Assembly (NCBI RefSeq): GCF_001307275.1
Contig: NZ_CP012831.1
Location: forward strand, 6,192,501 to 6,256,500
From: Pseudomonas fluorescens
GTDB taxonomy: Bacteria > Pseudomonadota > Gammaproteobacteria > Pseudomonadales > Pseudomonadaceae
Reading direction: 5' to 3'
DNA length: 64,000 bases
This document shows, one piece after another, positions 1 to 8,262 of this stretch (its first letter is position 1; each line of letters begins with the position of its first letter). The notes beneath the pieces were generated by a model that saw only the letters and a list, made by a program, of their open reading frames with translations, ran no database searches and was not told where the DNA came from. The translations under genes were made by a program, and so were the position numbers.

Positions 1-1
1 C

Positions 2-541
2 GTCGCGCGCACGCTCAAACAGGCGCGCAAAGCACAGAAGATCACGTTGGATGAGCTTTCTCGCCGCTCAGGGGTGAGCAAAGGAATGGTCGTCGAAATA
101 GAGAAATGTACGGCGAACCCCAGTATCGGCATCCTTTGCAAAATCGCCGCCGCGCTGGGCCTGTCCGTTGCAGACATCGTCAATGTGACCGAAGCCCCAT
201 CCGCCCATATCATCGACAGTCAAGACATCCCCACGCTCTGGACCGGGGACCTGGGAGGAACGGCGCGGCTTCTGGCGGGAACGTCCGGTCCTAATATGAT
301 CGAGCTGTGGCGTTGGGAAATGCACCCAGGCGAATCTTTCGCTTCACAGGGGCATCCTCAGGGCACGCTTGAGCTGTTTCATGTGGAGAAAGGCACGCTG
401 AAATGCGTGGTAGGGGAAACAGAGCTGGTCATCCCTGCGGGGAGTTCGGCAGTGGCCAAAACCGATGTACCTCACTCCTATTCCAATGCCGGCAGATCCA
501 AGTTGGTGTTCACCATGTCCGTGACGGAGATGCATCAATAG
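2..541 (+). CDS. XRE-family transcriptional regulator with C-terminal cupin domain (5' partial)
   Basis: The reading frame is open from base 2, so the true start lies before the window. The visible 179 residues begin inside a helix-turn-helix (LDELSRRSGVSKGMVVEIEK, the canonical Cro/CI recognition helix), followed from about residue 85 by a small beta-rich cupin domain with the HPQGTLELFHVEKG and VIPAGSS...PHSY segments. HTH_3 plus cupin_2 proteins are cytoplasmic repressors or activators that sense small metabolites. The TTG at 47 is an internal codon, not the start, because coding similarity to the HTH continues upstream. The regulated gene is not visible; the 3' neighbour is decayed integrase sequence. 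Confidence 0.85.
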   Translation, partial: VARTLKQARKAQKITLDELSRRSGVSKGMVVEIEKCTANPSIGILCKIAAALGLSVADIVNVTEAPSAHIIDSQDIPTLWTGDLGGTARLLAGTSGPNMIELWRWEMHPGESFASQGHPQGTLELFHVEKGTLKCVVGETELVIPAGSSAVAKTDVPHSYSNAGRSKLVFTMSVTEMHQ

Positions 542-609
542 ATATCCGGTGGACTGGCAGCCAGTGAACATCTGCAAGGCGGGCGAACCATCCAATTTCA
601 AAAAAGCGG

Positions 610-808
610 TGCCACCGAAAGCCATCAAGTCCCACGCAGGATGATGCCTTGATCCGCCCGCTGACCGAACCCGGCAAATCCCCTTCCAAGTTCTGGCGCT
701 TGAAGTATCGGCTGCATGGCAAGGAAAACCGCTTCTCCATCGGTGCTTACCCGACATCGGTCTGAAGGAAACGCGCGACATTGCCCGCGGCGCGCGCCGC
801 GATGTGGC
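610..808 (+). pseudogene. Remnant of a phage/island-type tyrosine integrase N-terminus (DUF4102)
   Basis: Conceptual translation gives VPPKAIKSHAG at 610, then after a small lesion IRPLTEPGKSPSKFWRLKYR continuing into HGKENRFSIGAYP, and after a one-base frameshift near 751-753 (a lost G) DIGLKETRDIARGARRDV. This is the arm-type-DNA-binding N-terminus of P4-like integrases (family pattern W-R-x-K-Y-R...LGxYPxxxLxEAR). The core-binding and catalytic domains are absent, so the gene is dead. It marks an old integration event next to the XRE regulator. See the inverted companion remnant at 1490-1630. Confidence 0.7.
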
Positions 809-830
809 TAACTATTCGGAAACCTGCGGT

Positions 831-1385
831 TTACTTGCCCAGAATGTTCTTCAACGCAGCGGTATGGCCGGCCGGGTCGTTTTCGCTGGACATCACTTCG
901 ATGATGGTGATCTTCTGATCGTTCATCGTCATCAACGAGGCCATCAGTAGTTTCAGGCCGTTGAAATCGTCGGTGCCGTCCAGGCGGTATATCTTCAAGC
1001 CGTTCACCTGAATGGTCTTCTCGCTAGTCATGCGAAAGTTGGGTGACGCGGCTTGCTGCTTTTCCTTCAAGGTATCCACGGCAAGGCGAAACGCAGCGTC
1101 CGGGGTAGTGCCCGCAGTCGGCGTCGGACCTTCGGTAACGATGATGGCCTGCTCGCTTTTCGGATCGAAGTACATCGTGCCGCCGTTTTCGCTGTTCAAG
1201 GTACGGGCCTCGACGCCTTTCAGCATGAACTTCAGCTTGCCGCCTGCCAGGGACACCGATTGGGTGTCCGATTCCGCCGTAGCAGTTTTTTCAGGCGAGG
1301 CAGCAACTGCCATGGTAGCCCCGCCGCTCAAGGCAGCAAGCACGCACAAGGAACGGGTCCAGCCCAACAGCAAATGCTTCGACAT
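831..1385 (-). CDS. Secreted/periplasmic hypothetical protein, DcrB-like
   Basis: The protein is 184 residues from the ATG at 1385 (MSKHLLLGW). The start is chosen because a classic signal peptide follows, with a hydrophobic stretch ending in AVAA and a low-complexity mature N-terminus. A further in-frame upstream ATG at 1481 would place 32 unrelated residues before the signal. The mature part is a compact alpha/beta domain (FDPKSEQAIIVTEGPTP, then ...TIQVNGLKIYRLDG and ITIIEVMSSE) that resembles the DcrB/DUF1795 fold, but the resemblance is by pattern only. It sits alone between two integrase remnants in opposite orientation, so it may be island cargo. Function unknown. Confidence 0.75.
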   Translation of the reverse strand: MSKHLLLGWTRSLCVLAALSGGATMAVAASPEKTATAESDTQSVSLAGGKLKFMLKGVEARTLNSENGGTMYFDPKSEQAIIVTEGPTPTAGTTPDAAFRLAVDTLKEKQQAASPNFRMTSEKTIQVNGLKIYRLDGTDDFNGLKLLMASLMTMNDQKITIIEVMSSENDPAGHTAALKNILGK

Positions 1386-1489
1386 TGATAGCGCCTTTAT
1401 TTTCAGGCCGTCGAATACCGACGGCCTGTCGTGCGAACAGCCTAGCTTACTTGCCTGCTCACTTGCCCAGATGTTGTTCACACCCGCAG

Positions 1490-1630
1490 CATATTTGCGG
1501 TCATGGGATTGATACCCTTCGCGAGGAGCGCCCGGGCTTCATCACGCAAGGTGCGTGCTTCACGCAGACCAATCTCAGGATAGGTGCCCAAGGAGATGCG
1601 CTTCTGCTTGCCGAGCCGGTAGTAGCGCAG
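1490..1630 (-). pseudogene. Second integrase N-terminal remnant (DUF4102), inverted
   Basis: Minus-strand translation from 1630 reads LRYYRLGKQKRISLGTYPEI and continues GLREARTLRDEARALLAKGINPMTA. This is the same integrase N-terminal domain as the remnant at 610-808 but in the opposite orientation and with a different sequence, so it is not a simple duplicate. Upstream (higher coordinates) the frame is lost within a few codons, and no catalytic domain follows. The frame runs on into the non-coding 5' extension of the secreted-protein gene. Confidence 0.7.
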
Positions 1631-1641
1631 ATGGGGTACAT

Positions 1642-2253
1642 GCGTTTGCTGCTGAAAACCTAGGACAAGTTTGGATTCTGGCAGCGGGCATCGAGGGAGG
1701 TGATTTATGCGTTCTTCATCGGGTCACTGCCACTCCTGGCCACCACCTCACCAGAAGAGGTGAGCGTTTTGGTGATTTACATTTGCGCCACTTGAGATCC
1801 GTCAGTTCGTGTGGCCAACGCCTCACGGCAAGCGCATCATTATCGCACCTAACGCAATCGGTAAATCATTGTTGGGTGCAAATTAGAAAGAACCCAGGGG
1901 GGCACTTGGCCTTGACGCTGCCCCCTACGACAAAGAAGTAAGACTCACATAGAAGGTTCAGACCATGGAAGTAGTCCTGCTCGCCCACATCACATTTAAC
2001 CGAATAGGCTCGGCCAGTGGCGGAGGCTTTCAAAGCCAACGCCAGGTCAAGTTTTCCGCTGAGCTACCAGACACCGACCAATCGCCAAAGGGCAGTTCTT
2101 CGAGCTTCAGGCGGTAGAAGACAGAGATGTCACACCCTATGTCTCATCTCGGCGGGCTAAGTAGTTCGCATATCGACTCATCGAACCACCAGGGATTTGC
2201 AGACTGAGTCGCCATCGCCCGCAAAAATGACATTAACGCAGCGCATGCCCACG
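1642..2253. other. Gene-poor stretch with no recognisable feature
   Basis: About 600 bases without a credible reading frame. Base composition looks less GC-rich than the flanks and frames are short and interrupted. I saw no tRNA, no inverted-repeat ends and no recognisable protein fragment beyond the integrase remnant at its left edge. It is probably decayed mobile-element DNA. Confidence 0.5.
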
Positions 2254-3489
2254 CTAAAAGGAATAACGCACAGCATTGATCCACCGGCTTTGTTCATCAA
2301 AATAACCGAAGCTGCGCTGACTTCCCTCGAATATGTCCACACCCGTACGTAGCTGCCAGTGAGCATCAACGTCGTACCGCATTTCCAAAGAAGCATATTG
2401 CGCATCCAGGCGCAGGTCCTGCGCAACGTAAGCGGTGAGGTAAAGCCGGCCCTGCCACAGCTCGCGGCGTACCGCCAAGCTGATCATTTGCGTGCGATCC
2501 TGATCGACGGCATGCGCCACGGCATCCTTCCAGACGTTGTAGTACTGCATGCCGAAGAACCAGTCCCCACTCAAGTAATCCACGCCCAGCAGCAATTGCT
2601 TCTCACGGTTCTTCTTCAGCTCAACGATGCCGGTTTGTGCCTGGGAGTAACGATAGGCATCAGGTACGAAGGCCGCTTCCCCCTTGAATACCACCGGCCC
2701 TATCGGCATCGCGAATGAGCCGCCAAGCAGTGTGCGACGCTTCAGTGCTTCTCGATAACTCAGGCCAGCGGGTGTCAGCCGGGCGGAGTAGGTCTCTTCA
2801 GTCTGCCAGCCGTGCCAGCCATTCAGGGAGTAGTCCACCCCATGGGCGTTGCCGCTCCAACGCAAGGCGGGTGTCCAGTCGGAAGGTTTACGCCAATCCG
2901 GACCATCCGCTTCGGTTTGAGGGATATTGCCCAAATAATCGCTGACCCTGGTTTCAGCAAAACGGGCACCGCTATCGGGAAGGAGGTCCGTACGCGTCTG
3001 GGGGATCAACAGCAGTTGTAAGGATTGATCCTGGAATACCGAGCATTCACTGTTGAGCATGGCCAATGGGCGTCGTTGCTGGACATAGTCGCCGAAATAG
3101 CCTTCGCGACGGTCAAACGCATGGATCACGTCCAGGACCCTGAGCCGGTCAGCGCTGCCCCAGACGACTTGTTGTATCCCCAGCGTGGAGGTACATCGTT
3201 CGCCTTGGTATTCAGCGAAGAGTTCACGGGGCTCGACTTCGTGATAGTCGCCGTCCAGTTTATTTTCCTGCAAAGCCCTGACTTGCAACTTGTAGCGCCA
3301 GCCAGATGCATCCTGCCAGCTCCCCCCCAACAATGCGGAGTACTCGTTGAGCCCCCACTCGCCTTCGCGGGTCAACGCCTGTCGGGTTTCCAGACGACCA
3401 TTGAAATCGAGCGCGTCGAGAGCGGCGCCGTAACAGACATTACTCAGTATCGCTAATGCAAGGCCAACCTTCACTGCCGGTACTTTCAT
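2254..3489 (-). CDS. DUF1302-like outer membrane beta-barrel protein
   Basis: A 411-residue protein with a signal peptide (hydrophobic core, cleavage about GAALDA) followed by alternating amphipathic strands rich in Trp/Tyr and a C-terminal ...INAVRYSF. The terminal Phe is the usual BAM-recognition residue of an outer membrane barrel. Features such as FNGRLETRQALTREGEW near the N-terminus and WGSADRLRVLDVI match the DUF1302 type often found beside lipid-export systems. It is the last gene of the long minus-strand operon and overlaps the acyl-CoA dehydrogenase gene by 4 bases. Inference: outer membrane exit channel or lipid acceptor for the cluster product. Confidence 0.7.
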   Translation of the reverse strand: MKVPAVKVGLALAILSNVCYGAALDALDFNGRLETRQALTREGEWGLNEYSALLGGSWQDASGWRYKLQVRALQENKLDGDYHEVEPRELFAEYQGERCTSTLGIQQVVWGSADRLRVLDVIHAFDRREGYFGDYVQQRRPLAMLNSECSVFQDQSLQLLLIPQTRTDLLPDSGARFAETRVSDYLGNIPQTEADGPDWRKPSDWTPALRWSGNAHGVDYSLNGWHGWQTEETYSARLTPAGLSYREALKRRTLLGGSFAMPIGPVVFKGEAAFVPDAYRYSQAQTGIVELKKNREKQLLLGVDYLSGDWFFGMQYYNVWKDAVAHAVDQDRTQMISLAVRRELWQGRLYLTAYVAQDLRLDAQYASLEMRYDVDAHWQLRTGVDIFEGSQRSFGYFDEQSRWINAVRYSF

Positions 3490-5015
3490 AGGCTCACCTG
3501 TGAGGCAAGCAAAGGGTCGATCTCGCGCTCTTCACCGGGCTGGATGCAATCCTGAAGACCTGCATCAATCGTTGCCCAATCGCTTGAGTAATTCGTTTTT
3601 CTGATAGGTAAACGTGTTCTTTCCCACGCGTGCAGCGCCCTCTCCAGTCGATAGTCCACCCAACGGCGACAGAATTCATCCAGCGGTTGCGACGAGAGCA
3701 TCAACCAGGCAGCACATTCCCCCAACCTGAGCGTACCCGCAGATAAACGCGAGGCGGACACCTCTTCGGCGGTCCACTCCAGGATTCGTGCTCGGGTAAT
3801 TTCGCCATGGGCAGTCTGGTCAAGGTAGGCGATGACCGTGCTGGGTTGTTCCAGCACGCGCTGGCCGATGAAAGCCGCCAGCGTTTCCGAAGGCCCTTCG
3901 AATAAACGCGTAATACGAGCGTCGCGCCAGAGTTGTCCAATGGGATTGTTATCGCAATAGCCGCGAGCCCCTAGCATCTGCAGCGCGCTATCACTGACCT
4001 CCCCAAGCACCTCGCTGGCCAACCACTTCGTCGCTGCCAGGACCTCGGGGGGAGCGTCAGGTAAGCCCTGATCCAGTCGTAGCGCCAGGTCATCGACCCA
4101 ATTACCAATTGCAGTCGCTGCACAGAGCGCGTCATCAACCACACGTTGAGTATGCTCATGATCCCAAAGACGGTGACCGCCCAGGCTACGTCGGGTGCTA
4201 TAGCGGATCATCAACTGAACACACCGCCATAACCCACCGACACAGGTAGCGGCAATTCCCAGCCGGCCGAACGCCATCGTGTCGCTGGCCACAGCCAGGC
4301 CTGCATAGGCACTTCCCAGGACTCGGTCCTGGTTGACCAGCGCAGCTTCAAAATGCAGTTGGTTCTGCACCATGCCTTTGAGGCCAAGCGTCATCGCTTC
4401 GCTACCCTGGCGCATACCTTGTTGCTCTGCATCTACACAGAGTCCCAAATAGCCGAGCTCACGCCCTTGGTCATCAATATGCCGGGCGAATACCGAAATG
4501 ACGCCCGCCCATGCAGCCGAACCTGACCAGGACTTAGTCCCATCAAGCCTGAACACATTGCCTTCACGTTGCGCGCAGGCCGCCATGCCCAACGGGTTGG
4601 AGCCCGCCACCCGCTCAGTCAACGCAAACGCGGCGAGCATTCGACCATTCGCCAGTTGCGGCAGGTACCGCTCTTTGATGGCTGGCGCCGCGAAGCGTTG
4701 AATAGGACGGATACCCAGCCCGTTGTTGAGACCGATAAAAAAAGCCAAGGTCAGATCAATGGCGCCCAATTGACGCTGTACTCGCAGCAATTCGAAGTTG
4801 GACAAGCACAACCGGCCGCCATAGTCGGCGGGCACCTGCATTCCCAGTAAACCCCGGTTCCCGACTGCCAGCACCAAGTGCGGCGGCAGGCAACGGCGCT
4901 CATCCATGAGGCGAAAGTCCAGGCGTTTCGCCCAGTCCTGCAACCATGCATTCAACTCAGTCACAGCAGGCGTGTCCTGCCGTGCTTGAGGATCAAGCAT
5001 CATCCATGCATTCAA
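3486..5015 (-). CDS. Acyl-CoA/acyl-ACP dehydrogenase (FAD-dependent)
   Basis: 509 residues with acyl-CoA dehydrogenase architecture: helical N-domain, the FAD/substrate loop AFALTERVAGSNPLG with W-S-G-S-A-A-W, and a C-terminal helical domain with LQMLGARGYCDNNPIGQLWRDAR...FEGPSETLAAFIG. The family oxidises a C-C bond next to a thioester to give an enoyl product. A C-terminal extension of roughly 100 residues goes beyond the typical 380-390. The TTG start at 5015 is preferred because GGAG lies 8 bases upstream; ATG at 5003 is the alternative. In an operon with ACPs and a FAAL the likely substrate is an ACP-bound chain (inference), as proposed for TamP in tambjamine fatty-amine formation. Confidence 0.85.
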   Translation of the reverse strand: MNAWMMLDPQARQDTPAVTELNAWLQDWAKRLDFRLMDERRCLPPHLVLAVGNRGLLGMQVPADYGGRLCLSNFELLRVQRQLGAIDLTLAFFIGLNNGLGIRPIQRFAAPAIKERYLPQLANGRMLAAFALTERVAGSNPLGMAACAQREGNVFRLDGTKSWSGSAAWAGVISVFARHIDDQGRELGYLGLCVDAEQQGMRQGSEAMTLGLKGMVQNQLHFEAALVNQDRVLGSAYAGLAVASDTMAFGRLGIAATCVGGLWRCVQLMIRYSTRRSLGGHRLWDHEHTQRVVDDALCAATAIGNWVDDLALRLDQGLPDAPPEVLAATKWLASEVLGEVSDSALQMLGARGYCDNNPIGQLWRDARITRLFEGPSETLAAFIGQRVLEQPSTVIAYLDQTAHGEITRARILEWTAEEVSASRLSAGTLRLGECAAWLMLSSQPLDEFCRRWVDYRLERALHAWERTRLPIRKTNYSSDWATIDAGLQDCIQPGEEREIDPLLASQVSL

Positions 5016-5026
5016 CGACTAATCTC

Positions 5027-5998
5027 CTATCGACTCGTCAACCAGCTTGCAGCCTCATGGACCATATGCTCCAGTGATTGTGTCGGCGCGAAGCCTAATT
5101 GCCGACGAGCCTTGTCACTTCTGTAATGAACCTGCCTGCCCAGCAACGCAACGACATCGGCCGAGAGCCTAAGGGGTATTCTCGTGAGCAATACGTCCAA
5201 CGGCCGCAAAAGGGCGACGATCCATCCCAATGTGCGAGGCTGCCAACGCGGTGCTTCGACGGCCATCGCAGCGGCCATGCAGGTGAATAATTCGAGATAG
5301 CTGACGTTATGAGCATTCAGGATATATCGCTCCCCGCTCTTGCCTTTGGCCATGACGGCCAGCAGCCCCCTCACCAGATCTTGCGCGCCGATGACCGCAA
5401 TGCCGCCGGGTGGGATAAACGGCAGGCGTCGAAGCTGCAGATCAAGCATGACCTTGCCCCATCCATGCAGCACATCGCAGTTGGAGGCGATGACCGCAGA
5501 GGGACACGCAATGACAATATCCATGCCCGACGCACAGAAACTACGGACCTGATCTTCTGCATCACGCTTGCTGTGCATATAGGCCAGCCGAAATGCATCG
5601 CCGTTATAGATCATTGACTCGTCCGCTTCCTCGGCCGGATAGCCAACGGCAGCAATGGACGATACGTGCAAGATGCGCTCGACCCCCGCGTCGCGAGCGG
5701 CCCGCAGCAAATTCACCGTTCCCTGCACGTTGACCGCAAACATACGCTTGCGCTCGCACTCGTAAGGCAGCGCCAAACCGGCGGCATGGTAGATCTGTGT
5801 GACGCCTTCAAGCGCGGACCCGAGGCTGACGGGATCCAGAAGATCGCCTTCGCGCCAGACCAAACCTTCGCGCAGGCTCTGCAACGCTGCGGCTGGATCG
5901 TTCGGCAAGACCAGCACTGCCACGTTCTCACCCTGTTCCAGCAGCTCCCGCACGATATGACTGCCCAGGCATCCACTGGCGCCGGTGACCAGAATCAT
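5027..5998 (-). CDS. NAD(P)-dependent extended SDR (epimerase/dehydratase or ketoreductase type)
   Basis: 323 residues beginning MILVTGASGCLGSHIVREL, a TGxxGxxG nucleotide-binding motif, with the acidic/variable strand end at VLVLPND, SSIAAVG for the catalytic Ser/Thr and YMHSK for Tyr-x-x-x-Lys. It resembles dihydroflavonol-4-reductase/3-beta-HSD types that reduce ketones or epimerise. It overlaps the ketosynthase gene by 4 bases and lies 11 bases before the dehydrogenase. A plausible role is reduction of the beta-keto group made by the ketosynthase, since no FabG-like classical SDR is in the operon (inference). Confidence 0.82.
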   Translation of the reverse strand: MILVTGASGCLGSHIVRELLEQGENVAVLVLPNDPAAALQSLREGLVWREGDLLDPVSLGSALEGVTQIYHAAGLALPYECERKRMFAVNVQGTVNLLRAARDAGVERILHVSSIAAVGYPAEEADESMIYNGDAFRLAYMHSKRDAEDQVRSFCASGMDIVIACPSAVIASNCDVLHGWGKVMLDLQLRRLPFIPPGGIAVIGAQDLVRGLLAVMAKGKSGERYILNAHNVSYLELFTCMAAAMAVEAPRWQPRTLGWIVALLRPLDVLLTRIPLRLSADVVALLGRQVHYRSDKARRQLGFAPTQSLEHMVHEAASWLTSR

Positions 5999-7212
5999 TG
6001 AGCGCCCTGCGCAGCCAGAGCCAAGGAAACATTAAGGCCACCAAACGCGAAGGAGTTTTTCAGCCACGCTTTCACATTGGCCTCGCGCGCGCCCCCGATC
6101 ACATAGTCCAAGTCGCACTCGGCATCCTGCCCCAGGTAATTGAGGGTTCCGGGAATCTGATTGTGTATCGAGCTCATAAGCCCCCCAATCAACTCGACCA
6201 CGCCCGCAGCGCCCATCAGATGACCTATCGAGGACTTGACGGATGACACGCCCAGCGAAGGCGCATGAGCGCCGAATACTTGTTTGATCGCCGCCGTTTC
6301 GCACCGGTCATTGAGTAAAGTGCCGGTGCCATGGGCGTTGATGTAACTGAATGCCTCGACGGGCAAGCAGCTGTCGGCAATGGCCTGGCGCATGGCCTGA
6401 GCAGGGCCTTCCACGGATGGCTTGAGTAGGTCGCCAGCGTCACTGTTGACCCCATACCCCAATACGTGAGCCAGTATCGGTGCGCCGCGCGCTCGGGCAT
6501 GCGCCAGGGTCTCCAGAACCAATACACCGCCCCCCTCGCCCAGCACCATGCCACGCCGGCCAACGGAAAATGGCCGGCAGGTATCGGGGGCCATGGCTCG
6601 CAACGCCTCCCACGCTTTCCAGACCAGTGCGTTAAGACATGCGTCAGTACCACCTGCCATCACCAGGTCTGCATCACCGCATCGCAACAACCGATAAGCC
6701 TCGCCAATCGCCTGTGTGGAAGAGGCACACGCGGTACTGACGGTGAGCGCCGGGCCCTTGAAACCGTATTTTAGGCTTATGTGACTGGCTGCGGCATTCG
6801 CCATGACCCGGGGCACCGTCCACGGCGCGAGTGTAGCGCTGCCGGCCTGATAGAGATCCAGATAGGCGCTGTGCAACGACTCGCTGCCACCCACGGCGGT
6901 GCCCATGTAGACCGCGCACCTGTAGGGGTCAACCGTTGCCGGGTTCAGACCGGCCATGGCCAGCGCCTCTGCCGCTGACAGCAGTGCAAACTGACTCGCG
7001 CGGTCTAACAGTAACAACTCATTGGCCGTGAACAGGCCATCAAGTGCATCCCCCGGCAACGCCCCCGCGTTACATGTGCCGCCGACAACGTCGATCAAAC
7101 GAGGCACTGGTGCGATTGCACATTGTCCTGTGGCCAACCCCTCCCAAAGACGCGCTCGACCCACACCAAACGGTGACACACACCCCGCTCCGGTGATGAC
7201 AACTGTGTTCAT
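5995..7212 (-). CDS. Beta-ketoacyl-ACP synthase (FabF/KAS II-like)
   Basis: A condensing enzyme of about 405 residues. It shows MNTVVITGAGCVSPFG at the N-terminus, the nucleophilic Cys in STACASST (about residue 162), the first active-site His in NAHGTGTLLND and the second in SSIGHLMGAAG. The C-H-H triad is intact, so it should decarboxylatively condense malonyl-ACP with an acyl primer. Two starts are possible: GTG at 7224, which overlaps the ACP stop as GTGA, or the ATG at 7212 used here because the family usually begins just before the VVITG strand. It probably elongates the FAAL-activated chain (inference). Confidence 0.9.
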   Translation of the reverse strand: MNTVVITGAGCVSPFGVGRARLWEGLATGQCAIAPVPRLIDVVGGTCNAGALPGDALDGLFTANELLLLDRASQFALLSAAEALAMAGLNPATVDPYRCAVYMGTAVGGSESLHSAYLDLYQAGSATLAPWTVPRVMANAAASHISLKYGFKGPALTVSTACASSTQAIGEAYRLLRCGDADLVMAGGTDACLNALVWKAWEALRAMAPDTCRPFSVGRRGMVLGEGGGVLVLETLAHARARGAPILAHVLGYGVNSDAGDLLKPSVEGPAQAMRQAIADSCLPVEAFSYINAHGTGTLLNDRCETAAIKQVFGAHAPSLGVSSVKSSIGHLMGAAGVVELIGGLMSSIHNQIPGTLNYLGQDAECDLDYVIGGAREANVKAWLKNSFAFGGLNVSLALAAQGAQ

Positions 7213-7220
7213 GAAACCGC

Positions 7221-7466
7221 TCACTTGGAGGCCAGCCGTTCAGCAAGTATTTCCACCAGGCGAGACACGGAGCTGATATCGGTATGGCTGTACGCTGATA
7301 AATTGACAGCGAATCGCTTTTCAATTGCGTAGGTGAGCTTCAGTACGTCCAGCGAGTCGAGCCCCAGCTCTTCGATGCTCAGTTGCGTATCCAGCTCAGT
7401 GATATCCAGTTCCAGCGTGCTGGCGAGCAACTCCAGCACCAGGGTTTGCAGCGATTCAGTCGACAT
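7221..7466 (-). CDS. Acyl carrier protein 1
   Basis: 81 residues from ATG at 7466, chosen because the longer frame (7523) would overlap the upstream LolA-like gene and adds no ACP-like sequence. The phosphopantetheine attachment site is Ser38 in ELGLDSLDVL, with acidic helix II following, as in type II ACPs. It sits directly before the ketosynthase gene, which suggests it carries the growing chain. It is a separate protein from the second ACP at the other end of the operon. Confidence 0.92.
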   Translation of the reverse strand: MSTESLQTLVLELLASTLELDITELDTQLSIEELGLDSLDVLKLTYAIEKRFAVNLSAYSHTDISSVSRLVEILAERLASK

Positions 7467-7482
7467 ACGGGGACTCTCGGGA

Positions 7483-8262
7483 TCAGTGTTCAGTGCGCAA
7501 GGCACGTTGAGTGAATTCAGCATCCGAGATGCCAGGGTTGATGCTCACTTTCTCGACAATCATCCGCGTGCTCTTATTGGCTGCCAGATTGTGCATGGTC
7601 TGGGCCGTAGGCCTGCTGAATCCGTCAACAACTTGCAAGCCGTCGCTTTTAAGCTGTTTGACCAGCACCCCCTGGCGGTCAAAGTAATCCACCTGCACCG
7701 GGTAGCGGCTCTTCTCTTCCAGGTAATAGACCTTGCGTGAATAGCCGGAAATATCTGCCTCTTCGCTACGCGCCTTCGCTTCAATCTGCCGGCATGCCGG
7801 CCAACTGAGGCAGGGCTGGGAGGTCGCGAGGCTAGTGAACGTGTAGTTCAGCAGCTTGTAGTCCTCAAAGTCTTCATAGGTGAAGTCTGTACCCATGAAC
7901 CAGTTCTGCTTTTGAGAACCGGCCAGTCGTCTCAAGCTTTTGGTCGAAGGGGTATAAGACCAGATGTCGTTCGCGGCTTTTCCACTGTCCTCGATTAACA
8001 GCGCAACATTCTTGACGGCCGCGGGCGCGGTGAACCGTACCAGGGTGCCCATACGGTCGCTCATACGCTTGTCCAAGCGACTCAGTTGGCGTGTAAAGGT
8101 CAGCCGCTCGCCCTCAAACAGCTCCATGCGATAGTCGACTTTTTCGTCCTGTGCCTTCATGCGGCGATCAGAATCCTGCATGACCGCCAGCGCATCGTCG
8201 GCGAAGGCTGGCCATGTGCAAAGCATTAAAAGAGGCAAGGCTGTTAGCAGTTTGCTGTTCAT
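7483..8262 (-). CDS. LolA-like periplasmic lipid carrier (outer membrane lipoprotein-sorting type)
   Basis: 259 residues with a signal peptide ending CTWPAFA-DD. The mature domain has the pattern of the PF17131-type LolA-like family: RMELFEGERLTFTRQLSRL, VRFTAPAAVKNVALLIED, a DIWSYTPSTKSLRRL strand pair, WFMGTDFTYEDFEDY, and VKQLKSDGLQVVDGFSRP. The fold is a half-barrel that holds a hydrophobic ligand in the periplasm. It overlaps the permease gene by 4 bases. With the ABC ATPase/permease and the outer membrane barrel it makes a plausible inner-to-outer membrane lipid route (inference). Confidence 0.8.
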   Translation of the reverse strand: MNSKLLTALPLLMLCTWPAFADDALAVMQDSDRRMKAQDEKVDYRMELFEGERLTFTRQLSRLDKRMSDRMGTLVRFTAPAAVKNVALLIEDSGKAANDIWSYTPSTKSLRRLAGSQKQNWFMGTDFTYEDFEDYKLLNYTFTSLATSQPCLSWPACRQIEAKARSEEADISGYSRKVYYLEEKSRYPVQVDYFDRQGVLVKQLKSDGLQVVDGFSRPTAQTMHNLAANKSTRMIVEKVSINPGISDAEFTQRALRTEH

